Below, one piece after another: positions 1 through 7,764 of a DNA stretch of 64,000 bases (position 1 is its first letter; every line of letters starts with the position of its first letter). The translations under genes and the position numbers were made by a program. This DNA comes from Streptomyces noursei (lineage in GTDB: Bacteria; Actinomycetota; Actinomycetes; Streptomycetales; Streptomycetaceae). Location of the stretch: positions 232,426 through 296,425 of the forward strand of contig NZ_LWBU01000158.1 of assembly GCF_001646665.1 (NCBI RefSeq), written 5' to 3'. The notes beneath the pieces were generated by a model, which saw nothing but the letters and a program-made list of their open reading frames with translations, ran no database searches and was not told where the DNA came from.

Positions 1-940
1 CCAGCAGGGCCGCCGCCAGGTCCACCGCCGCCTCCGAGTAGAAGGCGCCGCCCCGCTTCGCGAGCAGCTCCGGCTTCTCGTCCAGCGCCGGGTCGCCGTA
101 CATCGCCAGCAGCTCCCGCTCCATCGCGGCCACCTCGGCGGCCCGCGAGGGCTTCGTGCCCAGCTCGCGGACGACCTCGTCGTGCGCGTAGAAGTACCGC
201 AGGTAGTACGAGGGGACGACGCCCAGCCGGTCGAGGAGGGCCCGCGGCAGCCGCAGGTCGGCGGCGAGGGCGTCGCCGTGCTCGGCGAGCAGCCGCGGCA
301 GGACGTCCGCCCCCTCCGGCCCGCCGAGCCGCACCCCGCGCTCCCACGTCAGGTGGTTGAGCCCGACGTGGTCCAGGTGCACCGCGCCCGGTTCGGCGTC
401 CAGCAGCCGAGCGAACCTCCGCTGGAACCCGATGGCCACGTTGCACAGCCCCACGGCACGGTGGCCGGCCCGGAGCAGGGCGCGGGTCACGATCCCCACC
501 GGGTTGGTGAAGTCGATGATCCAGGCGCGCGGGTTGGACCGCCGCACCCGCTCGGCGATGTCCAGCACCACCGGCACCGTGCGCAGCGCCTTGGCGAGCC
601 CGCCCGCGCCGGTGGTCTCCTGCCCGACGCAGCCGCACTCCAGCGGCCAGGTCTCGTCGCGCTGCCGGGCGGCCTGCCCGCCGACGCGCAGCTGGAGCAG
701 GACGGCGTCGGCGCCGTCGACCCCCGCGTCCAGGTCGGAGGTGGTCGTGACGAGCCCGTCATGGCCCTGCTTGGCGAGGATCCGCCGGGCCAGCCCGCCG
801 ACCAGCTCCAGCCGGTCGGCGGCCGGGTCGACGAGGACCAGTTCGGCGACGGGGAGGGTGTCGCGCAGCCGCGCGAACCCGTCGATCAGCTCGGGGGTGT
901 ACGTGGAGCCGCCCCCGATCACCGCAAGTTTCATGCCCAT
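1..940 (-). CDS. csnH: Family 4 glycoside hydrolase, C-terminus cut by window edge (CsnH-like)
   Basis: GH4 enzymes open glycosidic bonds by an NAD+- and Mn2+-dependent oxidation/elimination route in the cytoplasm. The N-terminus reads MKLAVIGGGSTYTPELI, a Rossmann NAD-binding start with the GH4-typical GGGSTYTP. Further in are NPVGIVTRAL, CNVAIGFQRR (metal-ligand Cys) and HVGLNHLTW (metal-ligand His). About 313 codons are visible and the C-terminus lies beyond position 1. Two in-frame ATGs exist, at 940 and 934; the second gives the family-typical MKLAVIGG start. The gene begins 6 bp after the upstream permease stop, so it is the last visible gene of a sugar-uptake operon. Order and types match the Streptomyces chitosan-uptake operon csnR-E-F-G-H-K, so the substrate is inferred to be an imported glucosaminyl oligosaccharide; 6-phospho-beta-glucosidase is the generic alternative. 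Confidence 0.85.
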   Translation of the reverse strand, partial: MGMKLAVIGGGSTYTPELIDGFARLRDTLPVAELVLVDPAADRLELVGGLARRILAKQGHDGLVTTTSDLDAGVDGADAVLLQLRVGGQAARQRDETWPLECGCVGQETTGAGGLAKALRTVPVVLDIAERVRRSNPRAWIIDFTNPVGIVTRALLRAGHRAVGLCNVAIGFQRRFARLLDAEPGAVHLDHVGLNHLTWERGVRLGGPEGADVLPRLLAEHGDALAADLRLPRALLDRLGVVPSYYLRYFYAHDEVVRELGTKPSRAAEVAAMERELLAMYGDPALDEKPELLAKRGGAFYSEAAVDLAAALL

Positions 941-946
941 ACCGTT

Positions 947-1828
947 CTAACCCTTCACTCCGGTCAGCGTGACGCCCTCGACGAACGCCCGCTGGGCGAG
1001 GAAGAAGACGAGGATCACGGGGGCCATGACCAGCACGGTCGCGGCCATCGTCAGGTTCCAGTCGGTGTGGTGCGCCCCCTTGAAGGACTCCAGGCCGTAA
1101 CTGAGGGTCCAGGCGGCCGGGTTCTCCGACGCGTAGATCTGCGGCCCGAAGTAGTCGTTCCACGCGTAGAAGAACTGGAACAGGGCCACGGCGGCGATGC
1201 CCGGCCGGGCCATGGGCAGGACCACCCGCAGGAGCGTGCGCAGCTCGCCGCAGCCGTCGACCCGCGCGGCGTCCAGGTACTCGCCGGGGATGGTGAGCAG
1301 GAACTGCCGCAGCAGGAAGACGGAGAACGCGTCGCCGAACGCCATCGGGACGATCAGCGGCCACAGCGAGCCCGACAGGTCCAGCTGCTTCGCCCAGAAC
1401 AGGTACATCGGGATGATCACCACCTGCGGCGGCAGCATCATCATCGAGACGACCAGCATCAGCGCGAGGCGACGGCCCCGGAAGCGGAACTTCGCGAGCG
1501 CGTAGGCGACGGGGACCGACGACAGGACGGTCAGCAGGGTGCCGAGCCCGGCGTACAGGAGGGTGTTGCGCCACCAGGTCAGGAAACCGGGGGTGTTCCA
1601 CACCCGCGCGTAGTTGCCCCACTCCCAGGTGTCGGGGGTGAGGTCGCGGGTGAGGGCCTGCTGGTCGCTCATGAGCGAGGTGAGGAGGAGGAAGACGAAC
1701 GGCAGCACGAAGAACAGCGCCGCCGCGACGCCCAGCGCGTGCACGGCGATCCAGTGCAGCACCGCCCCGCGGCGGGCCGTGCGCGCGGCGGGCGTGGCCT
1801 TCGGGAGGGCCCGGGGAGCGTACGTCAT
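947..1828 (-). CDS. csnG: Sugar ABC transporter permease, MalG type (CsnG-like)
   Basis: One of the two membrane subunits of a CUT1-family oligosaccharide importer. The 293-residue protein has an N-terminal hydrophobic segment (ALGVAAALFFVLPFVFLLL, about residues 31-50), a long periplasmic-side stretch, and further membrane segments. An EAA loop near residues 190-215 (YLDAARVDGCGELRTLLRVV followed by LP) is where the ATPase docks. It starts 5 bp after the stop of the partner permease and ends 6 bp before the GH4 gene, so all are co-transcribed. No ATPase gene is visible in the cluster. Streptomyces commonly supply one shared ATPase, MsiK, to such importers, which is the likely partner here by inference. 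Confidence 0.92.
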   Translation of the reverse strand: MTYAPRALPKATPAARTARRGAVLHWIAVHALGVAAALFFVLPFVFLLLTSLMSDQQALTRDLTPDTWEWGNYARVWNTPGFLTWWRNTLLYAGLGTLLTVLSSVPVAYALAKFRFRGRRLALMLVVSMMMLPPQVVIIPMYLFWAKQLDLSGSLWPLIVPMAFGDAFSVFLLRQFLLTIPGEYLDAARVDGCGELRTLLRVVLPMARPGIAAVALFQFFYAWNDYFGPQIYASENPAAWTLSYGLESFKGAHHTDWNLTMAATVLVMAPVILVFFLAQRAFVEGVTLTGVKG

Positions 1829-1833
1829 GGTGG

Positions 1834-2775
1834 TCAGTCACCCGCCTGGAGGAGGCCGCCGCGCCGCCGCATCAGCAGTGCGGTGAACGCCATGGAGAGG
1901 GCGAACAGCACCAGCGCGACGACGCAGGCCGATCCGTAGTCGAAGCGCTGGAAGCCGAGGTTGTGCACGAGCTGCGGCAGCGTCAGCGTCGACTTCTCCG
2001 GGTATCCCGGCTCGAACTGCTGGCCGCTGTTGCCGATGACGCCCGAGGCGACCTTCCCGGCGACCAGGGGCTGCGTGTAGTACTGCATCGTCTGGATGAC
2101 CCCGGTGACGACGGCGAAGAGCACGATCGGGGAGATGTTGGGCAGGGTCACGTGGCGGAAGCGCTGCCGGGCCGACGCCCCGTCCAGCTCGGCCGCCTCG
2201 TACTGCTCCTTCGGCACGTCGAGCAGGGCGGCCATGAAGATGACCATCAGGTCGCCGACGCCCCACACCGCGAGCACGGTCAGCGCGGGCTTGGACCAGG
2301 CCGGGTCGTTGAACCAGCCGGGGGCCGGCAGGCCCAGGTCGGCGAGGATCGCGTTGACCGGGCCCGTACCCGGGTTGAGCAGGAAGACGAAGCCGAGGGT
2401 GGCCGCGACCGGAGGGGCGAGACAGGGCAGGTAGAACAGGGTCCGGAAGACCCCCGCCCCCGTCTTGATCCTGGTGACCAGCAGCCCCACGCCCAGTCCG
2501 AAGACGACCCGGCAGGTGACCATGACGGCCACCAGCCACAGGGTGTTCGCCATCGACGGCCAGAAGGCCGGGTAGTCGGCGAGGACGTAACGCCAGTTCT
2601 CCAGACCGTTGAAGACGGGCGCCCGGAACCCGTCGTAGTCCATGAACGAGAAGTACACGGCCGACACCAGCGGGTAGGCGAAGAAGACGCCGGAGCCGAC
2701 CAGCCAGGGGGAGAGAAAGGCGACGGTCCTGAGCGCGCCGCGGGTGCGCTTCGCGCGGAGCGTGCGGACCGTCAC
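1834..2775 (-). CDS. csnF: Sugar ABC transporter permease, MalF type (CsnF-like)
   Basis: Second membrane subunit of the CUT1 importer, 313 residues. I chose the GTG at 2775 (MTVRTLRAKRTRGALRT) because it overlaps the stop codon of the binding-protein gene as GTGA, the usual coupling in such operons; a longer reading up to 3300 only re-reads that gene in another frame. Membrane segments include FLSPWLVGSGVFFAYPLVSA near residues 19-38. The EAA loop QYEAAELDGASARQRFRHV followed by TLPNISP marks the ATPase contact. It sits between the lipoprotein and MalG-type permease genes with no room for separate promoters. Confidence 0.92.
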   Translation of the reverse strand: MTVRTLRAKRTRGALRTVAFLSPWLVGSGVFFAYPLVSAVYFSFMDYDGFRAPVFNGLENWRYVLADYPAFWPSMANTLWLVAVMVTCRVVFGLGVGLLVTRIKTGAGVFRTLFYLPCLAPPVAATLGFVFLLNPGTGPVNAILADLGLPAPGWFNDPAWSKPALTVLAVWGVGDLMVIFMAALLDVPKEQYEAAELDGASARQRFRHVTLPNISPIVLFAVVTGVIQTMQYYTQPLVAGKVASGVIGNSGQQFEPGYPEKSTLTLPQLVHNLGFQRFDYGSACVVALVLFALSMAFTALLMRRRGGLLQAGD

Positions 2776-4100
2776 TTCGCCTTCTCGATGTCCGTGTCGA
2801 TCTGCTCCGCCGTCCTGCGCAGCCCGGCCTTCAGGTCGGGCACCTTCCCCGCCTCGTGCAGGTAGCCGAACTCCTGGAGGGTGACCTGGTAGGCGCCGCC
2901 GTTGACCGACGCGGGGGTGGTGTTGGACTTCGGGTGCCGGGCGATGTCCAGGAACGTCCGGAAGCGGGGGTCGAGCTTCAGCTTCGGAGAGGCGAGGGCG
3001 GCGTGCGTGGAGGGCACGTTGCGCAGCTCGTTGGCGAGGCCGACGACCGCGTCGGTGTCGGTGGTCAGGTACTTCACCAGTTCCCAGGCGGCGTTCTGCT
3101 TCCGGCTGGTGGAGGCGATGCCCACGATGGTGCCGGAGAGGTACCCCTTGCCGTGGTCGCCGGCCTGCTCGTCGGGGACGGGCAGCGGAGCGACGCCGAC
3201 CTCGAAGGGCACCTTGGCGTCGGTGGCCATGCCGAGCCGCCACTCGCCGTCGAGCTGCATGGCCACCTGCCCGGTGTGGAAGGGGTGCTTGGCACCCCAC
3301 TCGTCACCGAAGGTGTTGCGGTACCTCTCCAGCTTCGCGAAGCCGCCCAGCTTGTCGACCAGGTTCTTCTGCCAGGTGAACATGGCGGCGAAGGCCGGGT
3401 CCGTGGCGATGCCCGACCTGCCGTCCTTGTCGAAGTACGTCGGGCTCCACTGGGCGACGAGGTGGCCCGGGGTGCTTTCGTAGCCGTGGAAGGTGGGCAT
3501 GAAGCCGAGCTGCTCGTACGAGTCGCCCTTCGGCTTCGTCAGCTTCACGGCGGCCTCGTCGAACTCGCTCCAGGTCTTCGGCGGCGCCGTGATGCCCGCC
3601 TTCCGGAAGGCGTCCTTGTTGTAGTACAGCCCGTACGCGTCGCCGAGCAGCGGCAGTGCGCAGCGCCTGCCCTCGAACCGGGTGTAGTCCAGGCGCGGCT
3701 TCGCGAAGGTCTTCTCCAGGTCGATGCCCGACTTCTCGATGAACGGCGCGAGATCGGCGAACGCCCCGGAGGAGCAGAACTTGCCCACGTTGTCGGTGGT
3801 GAACGACGACACCACGTCGGGAGCGTGGGAGCCGCCGGCCCGGAGCGCCTGCTGGATCTTGTCGTCGGTGACGTTCGGGACGGCCTTCACCGTGACGTTG
3901 GGGTGGGCGGCCTCGAACCGCTCGATGCCGGCGTCGACCGCCTTCACCTCGGCGGGCGCCGACCAGCCGTGCCAGAAGGTCAGGGTGACCCGGGCGTTCG
4001 GGTCGTCGCTCGCGGCCGATCCGGCCGATCCGGTGCAGGCGGAGGTGAGCAGGGCTATGACGGCGGCCGAGGCGAGCGCCCCGGCGGCTGTGCGGTTCAT
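2772..4100 (-). CDS. csnE: Extracellular sugar-binding lipoprotein (CsnE-like)
   Basis: Substrate-binding protein of the ABC importer, tethered outside the membrane. The start at 4100 (MNRTAAGALASAA) follows AGGGAGA by 7 nt and gives a proper lipoprotein signal with lipobox LLTSAC, so Cys22 would be lipidated; an upstream in-frame start at 4202 would bury the signal peptide. The mature part begins NARVTLTFWHGWSAP, typical of family 1 solute-binding proteins, and the 442-residue length is normal. Its stop overlaps the start of the MalF-type permease. A 211-bp spacer separates it from the upstream repressor gene, so it may have its own promoter as well as readthrough. Chitosan-oligosaccharide specificity is inferred from the operon layout only. 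Confidence 0.93.
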   Translation of the reverse strand: MNRTAAGALASAAVIALLTSACTGSAGSAASDDPNARVTLTFWHGWSAPAEVKAVDAGIERFEAAHPNVTVKAVPNVTDDKIQQALRAGGSHAPDVVSSFTTDNVGKFCSSGAFADLAPFIEKSGIDLEKTFAKPRLDYTRFEGRRCALPLLGDAYGLYYNKDAFRKAGITAPPKTWSEFDEAAVKLTKPKGDSYEQLGFMPTFHGYESTPGHLVAQWSPTYFDKDGRSGIATDPAFAAMFTWQKNLVDKLGGFAKLERYRNTFGDEWGAKHPFHTGQVAMQLDGEWRLGMATDAKVPFEVGVAPLPVPDEQAGDHGKGYLSGTIVGIASTSRKQNAAWELVKYLTTDTDAVVGLANELRNVPSTHAALASPKLKLDPRFRTFLDIARHPKSNTTPASVNGGAYQVTLQEFGYLHEAGKVPDLKAGLRRTAEQIDTDIEKAK

Positions 4101-4128
4101 GGCGGTGTCTCCCTGGTTCGTTCTCGGC

Positions 4129-4164
4129 GCGGTGCTGTGAGGGCGGTGCTGTGAGGCGGTGCTC
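4129..4164. repeat. Short tandem repeats in csnR-csnE spacer
   Basis: The unit GCGGTGCTGTGAG occurs at 4129-4141 and 4143-4155, followed by a truncated third copy GCGGTGCTC at 4156. The adjoining sequence to about 4260 keeps repeating TCGGGGTGCT-like words. It looks like slippage-derived low-complexity DNA between the repressor and binding-protein genes. Confidence 0.7.
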
Positions 4165-4311
4165 GGGGAGGGGGTTCGGGGTGCTTCGGGTGCTCGGCTC
4201 ATGGACGGGGCTCCGGGAGGGAGCGGCGGTGTTCGGGGTGCTCCGGCGGGCTCGGGGAGATGGCCCGGGGACGGTGCCGAGGCGCCGGGCGCGGTCCGCG
4301 GCGGGTGCGGG

Positions 4312-5547
4312 TCAGCGCGAGGTGTCGAAGACCTCGTCGCGGGTGGCGGCCAGCGCGCTCTCCAGCGCGCCGCGCAGCACGGAGTGCCGCTGTACGCCGC
4401 CGATGACGAGCCTCGGCCGGGACGCGGCCAGCTCGCCCAGCTCGGCCGCCACGCGTGCGCGCAGCGCCTCCCCGCCGGCGACGATCACCTCGCCGGACAG
4501 CACCACCAGCTCGGGGTCGAGGACGGCGACCAGCGACGCGAGGCCGGTGGCGAGGCCGGTCGCGTAGGAGTCGAGGAGCCCGGCGTACGGGCCGGTGCCG
4601 CCGTCCCCCGCCTCCTGCGCCGCCCGCCGGACGAGGGCGGCGGCGACCTCGGCGTGCTGCCCCCGCGGGAGGTCCTCGACGCCGTGCTCGCGCGCCAGCC
4701 GGGCCAGCACCTGGGCGCCCGCCAGCTCCTGGAAGCCGCCGCTGTTGGCCCGGGTGACCCGGCGCACCAGCGGCGCTCCCGGCACGGGCAGGAAGCCGAC
4801 CTCGCCGGCGCCGCCGGTGAACCCGCGGTGCAGTCGTCCGCCGAGCACGAGCGCGGCGCCCAGCCCCTCCTCGTTCCACAGCAGGACGAAGTCGTCGTGC
4901 CCCCGGGCCGCCCCGAGCCGCTGCTCGGCCACCGCCACCAGGTTCACGTCGTTCTCGTACTCGACCGGCATCGGCAGGGCCGCCGCCAGCTCGTCCAGCA
5001 GCGTGGGGGAGTGCCAGCCCGGCAGGTGGGACGCGTACCGCAGCCGCCCGGTCGACGGGTCGAACGCCCCGGGGGTGCCGATCACCAGCCGGTGCACCTC
5101 GCCCCGGGTGATCCCGGCCGCCTTCACGGCCCCGTCCAGCGCGTCGGTCACCTGCCGTACGACGTCGCCCGCGGCCTTCTTCGGGGTCGGCAGCTCGAAC
5201 TCGCCGGCCACCGCCCCGGTCACGTCGGCGACAGCCGCGCGGATGCGCCGGGGGTTCACGTCGAGCCCGGCGGCGTGGGCGGCGCGCGGGTTGACGGCGT
5301 ACAACTGCGCGTTCGGCCCCGGACGCCCCTCGGTGACCCCGGTCGCCACGACGAGCCCGGCGGCCTCCAGGCGGGCGAGCAGCTGCGAGGCGGTCGGCTT
5401 GGACAGGCCGGTCAGCTTCCCGATCCGGGTCCGCGACAGCGGCCCGTGCTCCAGCAGCAGGGCGAGCGCGGCCCGGTCGTTCATGGCCCGCAGGACGCGG
5501 GGCGTGCCGGGGGTGTTCCCGGAGGTCGCGGTCACGAGAGGGTGCAC
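4312..5547 (-). CDS. csnR: ROK-family transcriptional repressor (CsnR-like)
   Basis: DNA-binding regulator expected to repress the downstream uptake operon until a sugar inducer binds. The N-terminus carries a winged helix-turn-helix (LSRTRIGKLTGLSKPTASQL, about residues 38-57) and the rest is a ROK sugar-binding fold (AAGLDVNPRRIRAAVADVTG, then GTPGAFDPSTG). The canonical ROK zinc motif CXCGXXGCXE is absent: the corresponding stretch reads GGAGEVGFLPVPGAPLVRRV with no cysteine. The GTG at 5547 has no strong ribosome binding site; an in-frame GTG four codons later is an alternative. It is the first gene of the minus-strand cluster, as csnR is in S. coelicolor and S. lividans. Identification rests on fold and gene order. 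Confidence 0.88.
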   Translation of the reverse strand: MHPLVTATSGNTPGTPRVLRAMNDRAALALLLEHGPLSRTRIGKLTGLSKPTASQLLARLEAAGLVVATGVTEGRPGPNAQLYAVNPRAAHAAGLDVNPRRIRAAVADVTGAVAGEFELPTPKKAAGDVVRQVTDALDGAVKAAGITRGEVHRLVIGTPGAFDPSTGRLRYASHLPGWHSPTLLDELAAALPMPVEYENDVNLVAVAEQRLGAARGHDDFVLLWNEEGLGAALVLGGRLHRGFTGGAGEVGFLPVPGAPLVRRVTRANSGGFQELAGAQVLARLAREHGVEDLPRGQHAEVAAALVRRAAQEAGDGGTGPYAGLLDSYATGLATGLASLVAVLDPELVVLSGEVIVAGGEALRARVAAELGELAASRPRLVIGGVQRHSVLRGALESALAATRDEVFDTSR

Positions 5548-5560
5548 CTGCCAACTGTTG

Positions 5561-5576
5561 GGAAACCTTACTTTCG
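5561..5576 (-). promoter_or_regulatory. Candidate CsnR operator over the csnR promoter
   Basis: An inverted repeat with arms GAAA (5562-5565) and TTTC (5572-5575) lies 15-29 nt before the csnR start. A possible -10 hexamer, TAAGGT on the minus strand (5565-5570), lies inside it, which would suit autorepression. The match of arms and position to known chitosanase/csnR-type operators is an inference. Confidence 0.45.
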
Positions 5577-5634
5577 CGGTGGGCAGACGCTACGGCGGGC
5601 GTCAGGTACCCGTCAAGACCTTCTCCGGCCACGA

Positions 5635-5674
5635 CGAAGGGCGCCCCCGCCGGTGTCGGCGGGGGCGCCCTTCG
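5635..5674 (-). terminator. Hairpin terminator after mscS
   Basis: A perfect 17-bp G+C-rich stem (5635-5651 with 5658-5674) and a 6-nt loop lies 11 bp beyond the mscS stop and before the csnR promoter. It has no T-run, as is common for Streptomyces terminators. Confidence 0.8.
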
Positions 5675-5684
5675 GCCACCGGTG

Positions 5685-6749
5685 CTACTTCGTCAGGTTC
5701 GGCGGCGGGTTCAGCGGGGTCGCCGCGACCGACTGCGGCGACGTGGTCGAGGCGAAGGCCGACGGGGGCGCCATGGACGCCGTCGGGTCCGCGGGGCCGT
5801 CCTCGGCCGGGACCGCGGGAAGGCCGCCCACGATGCGGATGCCGACCTCGTCGAAGGCCCGCTTGATGCGCCAGCGCAGCTCGCGCTCGACCCCCAGGGA
5901 CTTGCCCGGCATCGTCTTGGCGGCGAGCCGGACCGTCATGGAGTCCAGCAGCACCTCGGTGAGACCCAGCACCTCGACCGGCCCCCAGAGGCGCTCGTTC
6001 CAGGGCTCCTCCTTGGCGAGGTTCTCGCCCACCTCGCTGATCACCGTGCTGACCCGGTCCAGGTCCTCGGTCGGGCGGACCGTCACGTCGACCGTCGCCG
6101 TCGACCAGCCCTGGCTCAGGTTGCCTATCCGCTTGATCTCGCCGTTGCGGACGTACCAGATCTCACCGTTGTCGCCGCGCAGCTTCGTCACGCGCAGCCC
6201 CACCTCGATCACCTCGCCCGAGGCGACCCCCGCGTCCACCGAGTCACCGACCCCGTACTGGTCCTCCAGGATCATGAAGACACCGGAGAGGAAGTCCGTG
6301 ACGAGGTTCCGGGCACCGAAACCGATCGCCACACCGGCGACACCGGCCGACGCCAGCAGCGGCGCCAGATTCACGTTGAACGCGCCGAGGATCATCAGGC
6401 CGGCGGTGCCCATGATCAGGAACGAGGCGACCGAGCGCAGCACCGAGCCGATGGCCTCGGAGCGCTGCCGGCGCCGCTCGGCGTTGACCAGCAGACCGCC
6501 CAGGGCGGACCCCTCGACCGCCTGGGCACTGCGGTTCATGCGTTCGATGAGCTTGGTCAGGGCACGGCGGACCAGGTGCCGCAGCACCACGGCCACCACC
6601 AGGATCAGCAGGATGCGCAGACCGGTGCTCAGCCAGGTGGACCAGTTCTGCTCGACCCAGCCGGCGGCCTCGCCGGCCTGCTTCGCGGCTTCGTCGAGCG
6701 TCACCGGCGCGGGTGTGGGGTCGGCAGCCGGAACGGCGGACCAGAGCAC
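5685..6749 (-). CDS. Small-conductance mechanosensitive channel (MscS family)
   Basis: Membrane channel that opens under tension to release solutes in hypo-osmotic shock. A predicted membrane helix (LRILLILVVAVVLRHLV) near residues 40-57 is followed by a second hydrophobic region (SFLIMGTAGLMILGAFNVNL). The pore helix GVAGVAIGFGARNLVTDF is the most conserved MscS signature. A soluble cytoplasmic beta domain and a C-terminal region complete the protein. I prefer the GTG at 6749 because GGAGG lies 8 nt upstream; a TTG at 6782 would add 11 residues but has no such site. It is divergent from the HNH gene across about 235 bp. It has fewer membrane helices than large MscK types, so it is an MscS/YbdG-size protein. 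Confidence 0.92.
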   Translation of the reverse strand: MLWSAVPAADPTPAPVTLDEAAKQAGEAAGWVEQNWSTWLSTGLRILLILVVAVVLRHLVRRALTKLIERMNRSAQAVEGSALGGLLVNAERRRQRSEAIGSVLRSVASFLIMGTAGLMILGAFNVNLAPLLASAGVAGVAIGFGARNLVTDFLSGVFMILEDQYGVGDSVDAGVASGEVIEVGLRVTKLRGDNGEIWYVRNGEIKRIGNLSQGWSTATVDVTVRPTEDLDRVSTVISEVGENLAKEEPWNERLWGPVEVLGLTEVLLDSMTVRLAAKTMPGKSLGVERELRWRIKRAFDEVGIRIVGGLPAVPAEDGPADPTASMAPPSAFASTTSPQSVAATPLNPPPNLTK

Positions 6750-6984
6750 GGCGGGAACCTCCAGGATGGACAAGCGGACCAATTACATTTAACGGCTCAT
6801 CGAGGGTGGTTCGTTGCCATGTTCGAGGGAGAGGTGCGTCTCACCTGGGGATGATCGGGGTGTGGTCGAAAACACTTCGGGCCCGTTACCGGTACGTGGT
6901 GGCGCTTCGACCTGGCATGAGGAGAGACTGAGAGCAGATCGTCCCGGCGCGAGCCACGCGCCGCCGGCGTTATAGGAGGCATCC

Positions 6985-7518
6985 GTGCCGCATGTCCTGG
7001 TCCTCAACGCGTCGTACGAGCCCCTCGGCGTCGTACCGCTCCGCCGCGCGCTCGTCCTCGTCCTCGAGAACAAGGCCATCTGCCTCGAGGAATCCGGCGC
7101 CTTCATGCACAGCGCGACCCGTGCCATGGCGGCCCCCAGTGTGGTCCGCCTCAAGCGGTTCGTACGGGTCCCCTACCGGGGGCCCGTTCCTCTGACCCGC
7201 AAAGCCCTGTTCGCCCGCGACGGCGGGCGCTGCATGTACTGCGGTGGCGTCGCAACCAGCGTCGACCACGTCGTGCCGCGCAGCCGCGGCGGACAGCACG
7301 CCTGGGAGAACGTCGTGGCGGCCTGCCGCCGCTGCAACCACGTCAAGGCCGACCGGCACCTGCGGGAACTGGGCTGGCGGCTCCACCAGCAGCCCGCCCC
7401 GCCGACCGGCCTGGCCTGGCGGATCATCGGCACTGGCCACCGCGACCCGCGCTGGCTGCCCTACCTCCAGCCGTACGGCGCCGACGACGCCATGGCCCGC
7501 ATCGACAGAGTGTCCTAG
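6985..7518 (+). CDS. HNH endonuclease family protein
   Basis: A 177-residue protein with a C-terminal HNH nuclease fold. The metal-finger cysteines CMYCGG (about 92-97) and CRRCNH (about 120-125) surround SVDHVVPRSRGGQHAWENVV, the His-Asp-His core. The N-terminal half (MPHVLVLNASYEPLGVVPLRRA) is typical of a widely conserved actinobacterial/cyanobacterial HNH family. The GTG start is set by a strong TAGGAGG 8 nt upstream. It stands alone, divergent from mscS and convergent with the GH84 gene, with no toxin, methylase or terminase nearby, so its DNA substrate cannot be inferred. Confidence 0.92.
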   Translation: MPHVLVLNASYEPLGVVPLRRALVLVLENKAICLEESGAFMHSATRAMAAPSVVRLKRFVRVPYRGPVPLTRKALFARDGGRCMYCGGVATSVDHVVPRSRGGQHAWENVVAACRRCNHVKADRHLRELGWRLHQQPAPPTGLAWRIIGTGHRDPRWLPYLQPYGADDAMARIDRVS

Positions 7519-7523
7519 GACCC

Positions 7524-7764
7524 GGTTCGGCTCCGGGGCGCCGGGGGGCGTGTGCCGGCGGTCGATCGTGTTCGGCCCCCTCGTGCCTCGGGGGCCTGCG
7601 CGCGTTCTCCCTCCCGGCACCCGCGGCGCCCCTCCGCCACGCCGGTCAGGTTCGGCTCCGGGGCGCCGGGGGGGCGTGTGCCGGCGGTCGATCGTGCTCG
7701 GCCCCCTCGTGCCTCGGGGGCCTGCGCGCGTTCTCCCTCCCGGCACCCGCGGCGCCCCTCCGCC
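7524..7764. repeat. 115-bp tandem duplication between convergent genes
   Basis: Copy 1 is 7524-7638 and copy 2 is 7649-7764, separated by 10 bp. They differ by one T/C substitution and by one extra G in a G-run. Each copy contains a 7-bp-arm hairpin (GGCCCCC with GGGGGCC around a 9-nt loop), so the pair could act as a double, bidirectional terminator for the HNH and GH84 genes. The right copy ends exactly at the GH84 stop codon. Confidence 0.93.

Noticed and set aside
182..1939. A 585-codon open frame on the plus strand over the GH4 and permease genes
   Set aside because: It is antisense to well-matched genes and has the Arg/Pro/Ala composition of a high-G+C shadow frame.
2776..3300. An N-terminal extension of the MalF-type permease
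   Set aside because: It re-reads the binding-protein gene in another frame; the GTGA overlap at 2772-2775 gives the true start.
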